64,000 bases of DNA from Geobacteraceae bacterium (GTDB taxonomy: Bacteria; Desulfobacterota; Desulfuromonadia; Geobacterales; Pseudopelobacteraceae): the NCBI GenBank assembly GCA_013336525.1, contig JAAXTM010000001.1, forward strand, positions 558,001 through 622,000, in the 5' to 3' direction. Made by a program: the position numbers and the translations under genes. Of this stretch, positions 16,568-26,170 are shown one piece after another (position 1 is the first letter of the stretch; the number at the start of each line of letters is the position of its first letter). Under the pieces are notes generated by a model. That model was not told the DNA's origin. It saw only the letters and a program-made list of their open reading frames with translations, and ran no database searches.

Positions 16568-17947
16568 TCAGAATTCACAATGCCTCGGCGTACGCGCAAA
16601 AGGGATCACATCGCGGATATTCTCCATACCGGAGAGATACATGACCAGTCGCTCGAAGCCGAGCCCGAAACCGGCATGCGGACAACTCCCCCAGCGGCGG
16701 GAATCCAGATACCACCAGAGCGGTTCCTTTGCTATTCCCATCTCACCCATCCGGTTTTCAAGACGATCCAGCCGCTCCTCGCGCTGGCTGCCGCCGATGA
16801 TTTCGCCTACCTTCGGCACGAGCAGATCCATGGCGGCCACGGTACGACCATCTTCGTTCTGCCTCATGTAAAAGGCTTTGATATCTTTCGGGTAGTTGAG
16901 AATAAAGGCCGGCCCGCCGACTATCTGCTCGGTGATGTAGCGTTCGTGCTCCGTCTGCAGATCAAGCCCCCACTCAACAGGATAAGCGAACGTGGCTCCG
17001 GATCGCTGCAGCCTGTCAATCGCCTCGGAATATTCCATACGCACAAAATCGGCATTAGCTACCTTGCCGATGCGTTCAAGCAGACCATTTTCGATATGTT
17101 TGTCAAAGAAGGCCATATCGTCGGCACACTCTTCGAGAGCAAACCTGCAGAGATAGCGGACAAATTTTTCCGCCAGGTCGGCATCATCGGCAAGCGTTGC
17201 AAAAGCCATCTCCGGTTCTATCATCCAGAATTCTGAGGCGTGCCGGGCGGTATTGGAGTTTTCTGCCCGGAATGTCGGACCAAACGTATAGATATCGCCG
17301 AAAGCCAGCGCAAACAGCTCCCCTTCAAGTTGGCCGCTGACGGTCAAGCCGGTTTTCTGTCCAAAGAAATCCTGGCTGAAGTCAGGCTGCCCATCCAGAA
17401 CAGGAGGATCAAGTGCATCAAGCGTGCTGACGCGAAACAGTTCACCGGCGCCTTCACAGTCACTGGAGGTAATAATGGGTGTATGGACGTAGAGGAAGTT
17501 GTTTTCTGAAAAAAAACGGTGAATAGCCTGGGCAAGCTTTGATCTCAGGCGAAATACAGCCCCGAAAGTGTTTGTACGGGGGCGGAGGTGAGAAATAGTC
17601 CGCAGGTATTCGAATGAATGCCGCTTTTTCTGGAGGGGGTATGATTCATCTGCTGCTCCGATTATTACAATCGAAAAGGCCAACAGCTCCCATTTCTGGC
17701 CGGCTGCCGGGGATTCAACCAGGGTGCCTTCCACGGTAAGAGCTGTTCCGGTTCCAATCCGGCAGATATCATTGAAATTCTGCAGGGTAGACTCTGCTAC
17801 CACCTGAATACCATCAACTGATGATCCGTCATTGAGAACAATGAAGCAGACCCCCTTTGACGACCTGACTGACCGCACCCATCCTGAAAAGCAACAGGTT
17901 GAAGAAACGGTCCCCTGTTCAATTACTTCTTTAATCCGTGTCCTCAT
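16568..17947 (-). CDS. asnS: Asparaginyl-tRNA synthetase
   Basis: Charges tRNA-Asn with asparagine; class II synthetase, cytosolic dimer. 459 residues. An N-terminal OB fold (about 15-110) with VSSTCCFSGWVRSVRSSKG binds the anticodon. The class II core carries motif 2 (GPTFRAENSNTARHASEFWM) near residue 225 and motif 3 (GFGLGFERLVMYLSGMEN) near 423. The latter and NTARH are typical of AsnRS rather than AspRS. The TPIITSSDCEGAGE element also fits. Reads toward suhB, 28 bases away. Confidence 0.96.
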   Translation of the reverse strand: MRTRIKEVIEQGTVSSTCCFSGWVRSVRSSKGVCFIVLNDGSSVDGIQVVAESTLQNFNDICRIGTGTALTVEGTLVESPAAGQKWELLAFSIVIIGAADESYPLQKKRHSFEYLRTISHLRPRTNTFGAVFRLRSKLAQAIHRFFSENNFLYVHTPIITSSDCEGAGELFRVSTLDALDPPVLDGQPDFSQDFFGQKTGLTVSGQLEGELFALAFGDIYTFGPTFRAENSNTARHASEFWMIEPEMAFATLADDADLAEKFVRYLCRFALEECADDMAFFDKHIENGLLERIGKVANADFVRMEYSEAIDRLQRSGATFAYPVEWGLDLQTEHERYITEQIVGGPAFILNYPKDIKAFYMRQNEDGRTVAAMDLLVPKVGEIIGGSQREERLDRLENRMGEMGIAKEPLWWYLDSRRWGSCPHAGFGLGFERLVMYLSGMENIRDVIPFARTPRHCEF

Positions 17948-18031
17948 ACGACGCTCCTGCCAGCTTGTTTGTTTGACCTTGCCGACTGCAATATGATAGA
18001 TACTCTGACAAATAACAGAGGAGAATTTAAA

Positions 18032-18406
18032 ATGAAACGATCATTATATGCAGCTTTGGCCATAACCCTGCTCTTCCACATACCATCTGGTGCTGAAGTG
18101 GCTCCACAGAGCAAGCTGAGTCCTGCAAAAGCTGAGGCTTCAAAACAATATCCCCAGATCGTACTTTATTCAGTCGCCTGGTGTCCCCGCTGCCGTGAAG
18201 CCAAGGAATACCTGGCTAAAAACGACATCCCGTTTATTAACTACGATGTCGAGGTTGATACCAAGGCTATGCAGGATTTAACTATAAAGTACAATAGTAC
18301 CGGAGTGCCGGTAATTATCTTTGGCAAGGGCAACGATGAGATCATTATGAAAGGATTTACACCGGAACTGTTTCAGGAAAAGTTACAAAAAGCCCGTTTT
18401 AAGTAA
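18032..18406 (+). CDS. Exported glutaredoxin-like thiol-disulfide protein
   Basis: 124 residues from the ATG at 18032, preceded by GAGGAG. An N-terminal signal peptide (MKRSLYAALAITLLFHIP) directs it to the periplasm or membrane. The mature part is a glutaredoxin-type thioredoxin fold with the redox pair in WCPRC and the cis-proline TGVPVIIF. Most glutaredoxins are cytosolic, so export suggests a role with periplasmic thiols, perhaps c-type cytochrome partners; this is inference. It is divergent from asnS. A short AAACAG/CTGTTT hairpin follows the stop. Confidence 0.85.
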   Translation: MKRSLYAALAITLLFHIPSGAEVAPQSKLSPAKAEASKQYPQIVLYSVAWCPRCREAKEYLAKNDIPFINYDVEVDTKAMQDLTIKYNSTGVPVIIFGKGNDEIIMKGFTPELFQEKLQKARFK

Positions 18407-18434
18407 ACAGGAACCAATCTGTTTTCTGTAACAG

Positions 18435-19064
18435 TCATGCATACATCTTGAAAAGCTGAAGAACCAGCAGCGTGATTACTGTACCGATACAGGCACCAAT
18501 GATAATTTCCCGCAGCGTATGGATTCTAATCAATAAACGTGAATGACTTACCATCGTTGCCAACGAGAATGAAAGCAGGGAGATTAGAGGATCGCGGGTA
18601 TTCAGCGATACAGCAGTTGCAATTGAAAATGCGACGGCAGCATGCCCGCTCGTTATTCCGCCAGAAAGCGGCTTACCGGTTCCGGTGGCACTTTTTAAGA
18701 CAATAACAACAATAATCACAATCAATATCGACACAAGCGTACCAATGTCAGATGCAGTGCCAAACATCGCAAGAACCTCCCCGTAGTACGGCATAACGTA
18801 TTTTGCCAGGATCAGGTACCCCATAATGGCAGCGCCGCAGGCTGAAATCAACACAGCCCCGGCAGCTGTATCTTTTGCAATCTTTGCCAACGGGTGGTAT
18901 TCGGGAGAGACAAGATCAACAACCGCTTCTATTGCGGTGTTAAACATCTCAGCGCAGAGTACCGCCAGTATTGAAAGCGCAAGCAGTGCAAACTCCAGAG
19001 CGCTGACTTTGAGAAACAAAACAGCCAGGAGCACGGCAATTGCCGCAATGAAATGAATACGCAT
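18435..19064 (-). CDS. Fused undecaprenol/diacylglycerol kinase and PAP2 phosphatase-like protein
   Basis: Membrane protein with a DgkA-type lipid kinase domain (AEMFNTAIEAVVDLV and IAKDTAAGAVL) followed by a PAP2-like domain (GGITSGHAAVAFS and SRLLIRIHTLREI). The two halves would catalyse lipid phosphorylation and dephosphorylation. The PAP2 motif 3 lacks the usual Asp, so the phosphatase may be weak. The listed ATG at 19064 is internal: about 26 codons upstream the frame still reads like the family (RFIESANCAVEGILHAARTE), with no ATG, GTG or TTG before the stop. The GTT at 19142 after GAAGGAAGG is where a start would be expected. The true N-terminus probably overlaps the end of ybeY. Confidence 0.82.
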   Translation of the reverse strand: MRIHFIAAIAVLLAVLFLKVSALEFALLALSILAVLCAEMFNTAIEAVVDLVSPEYHPLAKIAKDTAAGAVLISACGAAIMGYLILAKYVMPYYGEVLAMFGTASDIGTLVSILIVIIVVIVLKSATGTGKPLSGGITSGHAAVAFSIATAVSLNTRDPLISLLSFSLATMVSHSRLLIRIHTLREIIIGACIGTVITLLVLQLFKMYA

Positions 19065-19120
19065 ATGCTTTTCAGTGCGGGCTGCGTGCAGGATTCCTTC
19101 AACTGCGCAGTTTGCTGATT

Positions 19121-19591
19121 CTATAAACCGGTCGGGCTTAACAACCCTTCCTTCTTCAGGATTCTGAATATCTGCTGCTCCTTCTGCTCCATTTTTTGTG
19201 CTTCCGCTTCACCGCTCCGCTCATGATCATAGCCACAGAGATGCAGTATCCCGTGCAGCAGCAGAAACGACAGGCGTTCAAAAAACTCCATTCCACCCTC
19301 TTCTGCCTCACGGGCAGCGGTATCAGCCGAAATTATCACATCACCAAGCGCATGAGGATTTATGCCTCCGCAATCCCCTTCCTGCAGTGAAAAAGAGATC
19401 ACATTGGTCGGGCGATCTTTAGCGAGATATTCCCTGTTAATGATCCTGATCGAGCGGTCACCCACAATCGATACGGACAGCTCCGAATCCTCAGAACATC
19501 CCAAGGCGCTTAATATTTTTACCGCCACTTTTTTGAGCTGCTGACTCTTGAGGCGGTGGCGTTTCTGGCGATTGTTCAACAGTATCAACAT
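19121..19591 (-). CDS. ybeY: rRNA maturation endonuclease YbeY
   Basis: Zinc endoribonuclease needed for 16S rRNA 3'-end processing and 70S quality control. 156 residues from the ATG at 19591, which has GGAG nine bases upstream; earlier ATGs in frame are not family-like. The signature HGILHLCGYDH carries the three zinc-binding histidines. LGDVIIS and NREYLAKDRPTNVISF also fit. The first about 100 bases overlap the end of the upstream HD-phosphohydrolase gene in another frame, and its end overlaps the upstream region of the kinase fusion. Confidence 0.95.
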   Translation of the reverse strand: MLILLNNRQKRHRLKSQQLKKVAVKILSALGCSEDSELSVSIVGDRSIRIINREYLAKDRPTNVISFSLQEGDCGGINPHALGDVIISADTAAREAEEGGMEFFERLSFLLLHGILHLCGYDHERSGEAEAQKMEQKEQQIFRILKKEGLLSPTGL

Positions 19592-21932
19592 GCGACAAGG
19601 CTCCATGTTCAGTTTTAGTATAGTCCCGGACTTCAGACTTTCTGGGACTGTCTCCACCTTTGTGGGCTGGCTCCGGATAATCAATCCGTTGGTGAAAAAT
19701 GCCATTCAGAATAGCGGTGAAACTTCTGGCTATTTCGTGCAGGTTTTTCAGGGTAAGTTCACATTCATCAAGCTGACCATCCATAAACACGTTATTAATC
19801 AGTTTTTGAACCAAGCCCTGAATACGGTCAGGCGTAGGATTTACGAGGGTGCGGGAAGCCGCCTCAACACAATCTGCCAGCATGACAATGCCTGCCTCTC
19901 GTGTCTGCGGCTTGGGCCCGGGATAGCGGAAATCCTTTTCCTCAACAATCTGACCACTTGACGCCGCCTGGTTCTTGGCACGCTCGTAAAAAAACTTGAT
20001 CAGCGCTGTGCCATGATGCTGGCGTATAATATCTATAATTGGCTGCCCCAGCCTGTGCTCACGGGCCAACTCCGCCCCTTCCTTGATATGGGAAATCAGG
20101 ATCAGGGCACTCATGCTGGGCGCAAGCTTGTCATGCCGGTTTTCTTCGCCCGCTTGATTTTCAATAAAATAGAGAGGTTTTGTAATCTTGCCGATATCGT
20201 GGTAATAGGCTGCAACCCTTGCCAGCAGGGGATTTGCACCGATTGATTCAGCGGCCGCCTCCACCAGGTTGCCAATAACTACGCTGTGATGGTAGGTACC
20301 GGGGGCCTTGACCATCAGTTCCCGAAGTACCGGAGAGTTAAGGTTTGCCAGTTCCAGCAGTTTGATATCGGTCGTATATTGAAAAAGTGATTCAATAATC
20401 GGTATGAGGCTCGATACGAAGCCGGCACTGATAAATCCGCTGAGAAGTGCAAAGACAGCTACATAAAGAGTTTGTGTTGTGAAGATGGAATTATTAATAA
20501 TCTGAAATGACAGGGCAAGAGCCAGGTTGACAACAGACACCTTAAAGCCTGCAGCGTATAACGTGCTGCGATTGGCGCAATGACGAACTCCATGAGCGCC
20601 GACTATGCTCCCGAGCAGCGAATAAATAACGACCAGCATGTTGTTTTCAAACATGATTCCGAGAAGCGGAGCCAGAATTGCACAATAGACAAGCGCAACC
20701 TCGGAGTTAATAAAAACCCGGACAATCATTGCCCCTGCGGCAAACGGAAACAGATAGAAGTAACTTGAAGCATCTACGGATGGAAATACCGAACCGATAT
20801 TGTGAGTGATCAGCAGAGCTGTCTTAAAACAGACAAAGCTGATGGTAACCAGAAGGGAGATAATCAGAACATCTTTGTTGGTCGGGTTGAATTTTCTAAT
20901 ATTTTTGCAGGCGAACCTGTAGGGAAAATAAAACAGCACGAGAATCAGGGCAAAGGTCCCAAACGCAGTAAAAATGCGACTGCCGCTGCGCTGGTTGCCG
21001 TAGATGGCCTGAAGTTTATGAGCCTCTTCAGGGGTTATCCGTTCTCCGACACGTACGATCATCTCACCCTTCTTAAGTTTGAAGAGTACCGGCCTCACTG
21101 TCTCCATCGCTACACGGGATCGCTCCTCGGATGCCTCACGGTTATGGTACAGGTTGGGCAGAAGTATTCTGGCGATCACTGACGCAATTCGGACATTATC
21201 AGAAGTCGATCCCACCCCCTTTAAATTCCAGTTGCTGACGATCCTGCGAGCCTCGTCAATCTCCGTGAAACTACTGGAGAAGTCACCTCCGCCAATAGGA
21301 TGACCATTGTTATCAGATATTTCCAGCCCACGGCGTGCATCTGTCTGAAAAGCCTTCCCATCCAGGACTATTTTCCGTTGATACAGTTCGTTCAGCAATT
21401 CTGACAGAGTTGCGAGAAAGACCTTGTCTGACTTGACCCGGGTCAAAGCCTGAATTTCAGCTTCACTTAGCTCTGTATCCAGCAGCGGTACTAGCTGGGC
21501 ACGCCACTCCGAAATGCTTTTATCAGGCTTTACATCACGGCCTGAACGAATAGCAGCAAGGACCTGCTGCAGCTTGTCGTGAAGAGCGCCAGGCACCTGA
21601 TCGCTCAGATTATAAATGACTGGAGCGTTGTTGGCGGCATCTTTACGACGCTGTTCCGTTAATGCCTTGTCTTCTACAAGCAGATCCTGGGTTACACGAA
21701 TATCGGATGGCGCAATATCACCAACTTTATAGGAAAGTTTAGAGGTGTTTTGACTGGGAAGGATGGTAAATGTCAGCAGCAGAGCGGTAGAGACAAGAAG
21801 AATAAACCGGTTGCGACGGGCCGTTTCAGGATTGGAAAACTTCTTGACCAGAGAATCAAGAAAATTCGACCCGAGTTGGCTCAAATACGTCAGCGTATGC
21901 TGTTCCTTATTACTACCGGATTGTTCAGCCAT
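19491..21932 (-). CDS. 7TMR-HD membrane phosphohydrolase (PgpH/YqfF family)
   Basis: 813-residue membrane protein. An N-terminal helix (about 42-58) leads to a large extracytoplasmic domain (about 60-310), a block of some seven membrane segments (about 315-510) and a cytosolic HD domain with HHSVVIGNLVEAAAE, YYHDIGK and HHGT. Members such as Listeria PgpH degrade cyclic di-AMP; the substrate here is not proven. It lies upstream of ybeY as in many bacteria. The last about 35 residues (rich in Pro, Glu, Ser) are not conserved and lie in the overlap with ybeY. Confidence 0.93.
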   Translation of the reverse strand: MAEQSGSNKEQHTLTYLSQLGSNFLDSLVKKFSNPETARRNRFILLVSTALLLTFTILPSQNTSKLSYKVGDIAPSDIRVTQDLLVEDKALTEQRRKDAANNAPVIYNLSDQVPGALHDKLQQVLAAIRSGRDVKPDKSISEWRAQLVPLLDTELSEAEIQALTRVKSDKVFLATLSELLNELYQRKIVLDGKAFQTDARRGLEISDNNGHPIGGGDFSSSFTEIDEARRIVSNWNLKGVGSTSDNVRIASVIARILLPNLYHNREASEERSRVAMETVRPVLFKLKKGEMIVRVGERITPEEAHKLQAIYGNQRSGSRIFTAFGTFALILVLFYFPYRFACKNIRKFNPTNKDVLIISLLVTISFVCFKTALLITHNIGSVFPSVDASSYFYLFPFAAGAMIVRVFINSEVALVYCAILAPLLGIMFENNMLVVIYSLLGSIVGAHGVRHCANRSTLYAAGFKVSVVNLALALSFQIINNSIFTTQTLYVAVFALLSGFISAGFVSSLIPIIESLFQYTTDIKLLELANLNSPVLRELMVKAPGTYHHSVVIGNLVEAAAESIGANPLLARVAAYYHDIGKITKPLYFIENQAGEENRHDKLAPSMSALILISHIKEGAELAREHRLGQPIIDIIRQHHGTALIKFFYERAKNQAASSGQIVEEKDFRYPGPKPQTREAGIVMLADCVEAASRTLVNPTPDRIQGLVQKLINNVFMDGQLDECELTLKNLHEIARSFTAILNGIFHQRIDYPEPAHKGGDSPRKSEVRDYTKTEHGALSHVDTVEQSPETPPPQESAAQKSGGKNIKRLGMF

Positions 21933-22051
21933 AGATTAAACGCGCCACTGGATGTTTGGATTTCAGCGTTCACAATAATCTTTGAATATTAGTCTGATTA
22001 CGCAAACGTGTCAATAAAACTACTTCAAAACGGTGTGCAGCATCAGACCTG

Positions 22052-22939
22052 TCAACCGCGTGGGTGAATCTGCTGATGCAGTCGTTTGAGGCGCTCCCTT
22101 GTAACATGGGTGTATATTTGCGTGCTGGCCAGATCGGCATGCCCCAGCATAATCTGTACACTGCGCAGATCAGCGCCGTTTTCCAGCAGATGGGTCGCAA
22201 AAGAGTGTCGCAGGGTGTGTGGTGATACATTTTTACTGATAGCGGCCATTTTCACACGTTTCTTTATGATATTCCAGAAAGCCTGGCGGCTCATAGCCCC
22301 ACCCAGACGGGAAAGAAAAACATAAGGATTCTTGCCAAGTGGATCAATGTTCTGTCGAACAGAGTCGAGATATGCAGCTACCCTCTCCCGTGCAGATTCG
22401 CCAATCGGCACCAGACGTTCCTTGTTTCCCTTTCCGACCGTCATCAGATAGCCGGAATCGAGATTAACCTCGCGCACTTTGAGATTAACCAGTTCCGACA
22501 CCCTCAGACCGGTAGCGTAAAGCAGTTCCAGCATGGCACGGTCGCGCAGATCCTCAGGAAGATCCCCAAGGCAGGCAGCAAACAGCGCATCAACTTCACG
22601 ACCATCCAGAAAATGCGGCAGTTTATGGAGAGTACGCGGCGCTTCAATTATTGTCGCCGGATTGCTGTCCGCATAATTTTCAATCATCAGAAATTTGTGG
22701 AACATACGTATGGCGGACAGGCAGCGGGCTCGGCTGCGCGGACCGATAGTCAGTTTCTGCAGGGAACCCATGAAAGCAGCAATATCAGCCGGACCGATAT
22801 CGGACGGTTTATGCCGTCCGGACTTTTCCAGAAAGTTCAGATAGCGGACAAGATCGAAGCTGTATGCACTCTTAGTGTTGCTTGAAAGCCCTTTTTCTAC
22901 TGTTAGATAGGCAATGAAAAGGTCAAGGTAGTCGTTCAA
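22052..22939 (-). CDS. xerD: Tyrosine recombinase XerD
   Basis: Site-specific recombinase that with XerC resolves chromosome dimers at dif. The N-terminal SAM-like domain (YLDLFIAYLTVEKGLS) and the catalytic domain are complete. The catalytic residues appear as Arg in ATGLRVSEL, Lys in VGKGNKERLVP, HTLRHSFATHLL and GHADLASTQIYTHV with the nucleophilic Tyr. I chose the TTG at 22939, with AAGG upstream, because relatives begin at this point; ATGs at 22993 and 23011 give an unaligned tail. XerC versus XerD is judged only by general similarity. Confidence 0.88.
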   Translation of the reverse strand: MNDYLDLFIAYLTVEKGLSSNTKSAYSFDLVRYLNFLEKSGRHKPSDIGPADIAAFMGSLQKLTIGPRSRARCLSAIRMFHKFLMIENYADSNPATIIEAPRTLHKLPHFLDGREVDALFAACLGDLPEDLRDRAMLELLYATGLRVSELVNLKVREVNLDSGYLMTVGKGNKERLVPIGESARERVAAYLDSVRQNIDPLGKNPYVFLSRLGGAMSRQAFWNIIKKRVKMAAISKNVSPHTLRHSFATHLLENGADLRSVQIMLGHADLASTQIYTHVTRERLKRLHQQIHPRG

Positions 22940-23058
22940 TCGGTTCGCCTTTTGTGACAAATGGATTTGCTTTATCAAGGACTTGATCTGCATCAAAATA
23001 AAGAGTGTCACTTTGTGCTATGGTGAAAACAGAATTTCAGCTTAACCGGGAGCTAAAT

Positions 23059-23196
23059 ATGATTACTACCAGCGAAATAGCTGTCACAATCACGATCTGG
23101 GCATTAACGGCAGCAGGAACTTTCTTCGGCTCTCGCGCCGTCTGGCGGCGTAGAAAGCAGAAACGTTCCGGCAATGACAGGGTCGAGATACGTTAG
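23059..23196 (+). CDS. Short single-span membrane peptide
   Basis: A 45-residue frame from the ATG at 23059 with GGGAG eight bases upstream. Residues 5-25 are hydrophobic (EIAVTITIWALTAAGTFFGS), followed by a strongly basic tail (WRRRKQKR) that would stay in the cytosol. No family is recognised. It lies between divergent xerD and the end of glnD. The good ribosome site and clear topology support it, but such short frames can arise by chance. Confidence 0.4.
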   Translation: MITTSEIAVTITIWALTAAGTFFGSRAVWRRRKQKRSGNDRVEIR

Positions 23197-23229
23197 AAAA
23201 AAAGCAGATGTCGAACTAAAGTTGCGTTT

Positions 23230-25941
23230 CTATACCCAATCGTCAATTGCTGACATCAACTTGCTGCAGATTTCATTCAGCTTCTCCTGATCGGTTATTT
23301 TATGACCGAAAATATCCCGCACATAGAATACGTCAGCAACCTGATCCACCTTGGTGGATATCTTGGAAACGCCTATATAAAGCCCGATTTCAGCAAGCGT
23401 GCTGGTAATAAGATACAGCAGCCCGACCTTGTCATGGGTAAGAATATCGATAACTGTATATTCTTCTGAAACCTCATTATCTATATCCACCTTCGTTGCA
23501 AAACGGGGAGCCGGACGTGCCGTCAGCAGGGTCGGTCGCTTACGTTTGGAGACAAGAGTCGACACCTGGACTTCACCATGAATAACCTGACGCATATCCT
23601 GCTCTATCTTGTCCCAGCGCGCCGAATCGGTGACCAGATTGCCCTGCGGCGAATTAACCTGCAAGATATCCAGTACCTTGCCGTTTTTGCTGGTGTTGAT
23701 CTGTGCCCCCAGAATATTTATGCCGTTGGCAGCCATGACACCGGTAATCCGTGAAAAAAGCCCTGGTAAGTCATGGGCACAGATGGTGTATTCAGAATAA
23801 CCGCTCTCCGGCTGGTGGGTCAGGCGCAGGAGGATATCGGACTGTTCCAGGCCCTGCAACAGGCGAACCTGTTCAGCAATCAGCGTCGCCGGATTTGAAA
23901 GAAGCAGACGTACAGGCATGGCCTTCAGTTCTTGCCGCACCTGAATCGCAGGAAGATCATTCTCCAACAAATCAGTAACCCTTTTGATGACAGAGTTGAC
24001 CCGCTCACTGCTTGCCTCCAGCTGGAATCCTCCCCGGTCAAGAATACTGAATGCCTTTTCGTATAACTCCTGGAAGAGTGAGGCCTTCCAGGTTGTCCAG
24101 ACATCCGATCCAACTGCCCGAACATCGGCAACAGTAAGCAGGTAAAGCATCTTGAGATTTTCGCTGGTTTCCATCTGGCGGGCAAATTGGGCAATCATCT
24201 TTTCATCATTCAGGTCGCGGCGCTGTGAGATATGGGCAAAGAGCAGATGCTGACCCACCAGGAATTCAAGTCGTTCGCTGTCCTCCCTGGAAAGCCCCAT
24301 CCTTCTGGAAATTGTCGGAATCATGGTTGCGCCCTTCTCGGCATGCCCTCCTCCCGAACCCTTCCCGATATCATGAAAAAGCACCGCCAGAATCAGCAGT
24401 TCGGGTTTGCCAATTTGCGAAGCAATGGCGCAGGGAAGCGGCATAATCTTTTTCAACTCTCCACTTAGCATCTTTTCCGTCTGTTCTACGGCAAAAAGAG
24501 TATGGGTATCAACTGTATAGATATGGTACAGGTCGTGCTGAACTTTACAGTATATATGCTCGAACTCCGGGATATAGCGGTTCAGAAACTCCAGATGATG
24601 CATCAGGTTCAATGTACTGGCGACTCCTTTGGTTGAACGCAAAATATTCATGAACGACAGATTGACCTCACGACTTCGACGGAACTTATCGTTGATCAAA
24701 GCTAGATTTTTCCTGATGATCCCTTTAACCCGGACATTGAGTGTGACACCATGCTTCTGGGCCAGCTCGAATATTTTCATCATGACACCCGGATTTTTTT
24801 CAACTATGGATTCATCCGGTACAATCAACTCCCCTTTGAGCACGAAACAGCCGTCACCGACCGGCCTGCGAACGAAATAGCCTAATATTTTCAAAGCCCC
24901 TTCATCTCGCCAGATACAGCGAGAAATCAGGCTGGAGGTAAAATGTTCGATTTTATTGGCCTGACGGTAATAATCCCTCATAAAATCTTCAACAGCCAGC
25001 ACCCGTCCGCTGTCCTTATATCCAAAAAAACCGGCCAGATGAACCTGGGCATCAAAGGTCAACTGGTCGTTTTTACGGCCGTTGAAGTAATGCAGCTCAT
25101 TGCGGATACGCCATAGATAGTCAAGCGCCGCATGATACGTTTCAAGCTCTTCATCATCCACAATACCCTTGATTATCAGCTCACGCAGTTCAGAAAACTT
25201 GTACTTGACTCGTGCTACCCAGATTGCGGTCTGCAGGTCTCTAAGGCCACCCTCCCCTTCTTTCAGGTTCGGTTCGAGAAGATATACTGTGGAGCCGTAC
25301 TTTTCACGACGACTCTTCATATCAGCCACCTTTTCCTTTATGAATGAGTCACTCGATTTTGGCAGAATCTGGCGAAAAATAACCTTGTGAAGAGAAGCGA
25401 AAAGCGGGCGGCTACCGGAAAGAAAGCGGGCATCCATCAGAGCTGTTTTGACAGTGCCGTCAGCTGCGGCCATTTCAATACAGTCGGCAATTTTCCGTAC
25501 CGAATAACCGACATCAAGCCGCATATCCCAGAGAAAATAAAGCAGTTTCTGGGCGATATCCTCAACTGTCGCAGTTGGTAAAATACCGTCATGCAGAAAC
25601 ATAATATCGATGTCTGAGTAGGGGTTGAGCTCGCCGCGGCCATATCCTCCCACTGCAACCAGTGAAACATGTTCAAGCATGGAATCACCGCCACCCAGGT
25701 CATAGATGATGGAAAGGAACAGTCTGTTGTTCAACTCGTCCATCATATCGCTGAGCAGGTGGGTTACATCGCTGCCACTGGCACCGGAATTGTGCATCTG
25801 CCTGATATCATCACGATACTTTGCCAGAAAGTTTTTACAGCCGGAAAGATAAAGTGACCGTTTTTCATCAAAGCCGGCCATTCCTGCGTCGCCAACGGCA
25901 TTGATTGTATCCGGAAAATATGGGTCGATAAAAAATTGCAT
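23230..25941 (-). CDS. glnD: Bifunctional uridylyltransferase/uridylyl-removing enzyme GlnD
   Basis: Nitrogen sensor that uridylylates PII proteins when glutamine is low and removes UMP when it is high. 903 residues, close to the usual size. Order: nucleotidyltransferase with GGYGRGELNPYSDIDIMFLH near residue 95, a linker helix block with GEGGLRDLQTAIW near 232, an HD domain (LAVLFHDIGKG and GGGHAEKG near 530), then two ACT domains (YTICAHDLPGLFSRITGVM and YTVIDILTHDKVGLLY) that bind glutamine. All catalytic motifs look intact. No PII or glutamine synthetase gene is in the window. Confidence 0.97.
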   Translation of the reverse strand: MQFFIDPYFPDTINAVGDAGMAGFDEKRSLYLSGCKNFLAKYRDDIRQMHNSGASGSDVTHLLSDMMDELNNRLFLSIIYDLGGGDSMLEHVSLVAVGGYGRGELNPYSDIDIMFLHDGILPTATVEDIAQKLLYFLWDMRLDVGYSVRKIADCIEMAAADGTVKTALMDARFLSGSRPLFASLHKVIFRQILPKSSDSFIKEKVADMKSRREKYGSTVYLLEPNLKEGEGGLRDLQTAIWVARVKYKFSELRELIIKGIVDDEELETYHAALDYLWRIRNELHYFNGRKNDQLTFDAQVHLAGFFGYKDSGRVLAVEDFMRDYYRQANKIEHFTSSLISRCIWRDEGALKILGYFVRRPVGDGCFVLKGELIVPDESIVEKNPGVMMKIFELAQKHGVTLNVRVKGIIRKNLALINDKFRRSREVNLSFMNILRSTKGVASTLNLMHHLEFLNRYIPEFEHIYCKVQHDLYHIYTVDTHTLFAVEQTEKMLSGELKKIMPLPCAIASQIGKPELLILAVLFHDIGKGSGGGHAEKGATMIPTISRRMGLSREDSERLEFLVGQHLLFAHISQRRDLNDEKMIAQFARQMETSENLKMLYLLTVADVRAVGSDVWTTWKASLFQELYEKAFSILDRGGFQLEASSERVNSVIKRVTDLLENDLPAIQVRQELKAMPVRLLLSNPATLIAEQVRLLQGLEQSDILLRLTHQPESGYSEYTICAHDLPGLFSRITGVMAANGINILGAQINTSKNGKVLDILQVNSPQGNLVTDSARWDKIEQDMRQVIHGEVQVSTLVSKRKRPTLLTARPAPRFATKVDIDNEVSEEYTVIDILTHDKVGLLYLITSTLAEIGLYIGVSKISTKVDQVADVFYVRDIFGHKITDQEKLNEICSKLMSAIDDWV

Positions 25942-26170
25942 TCGTATTCCTTGTGAAGAGGTAATTAGGAACGGAGGGCGACGGTGGCATCCGGTCGGAT
26001 TGCGAATTATACGTCAGACACCCGAACGAGTCAAAAGCAATCACATGGTTAAATTACGACTTCCAGCTTTACATTCGCTTGAGCATCATGCTAGCCTTGT
26101 AAAAATTTGGTCCTGTGACGGTCACCTCTCTTTCTGATTGTTCTCGTCATGGAGCCCCAGGAGTAAAATA

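Noticed and set aside
22086-22325. Plus-strand frame inside xerD
   Set aside because: It is a shadow of the recombinase catalytic region with no features of its own.
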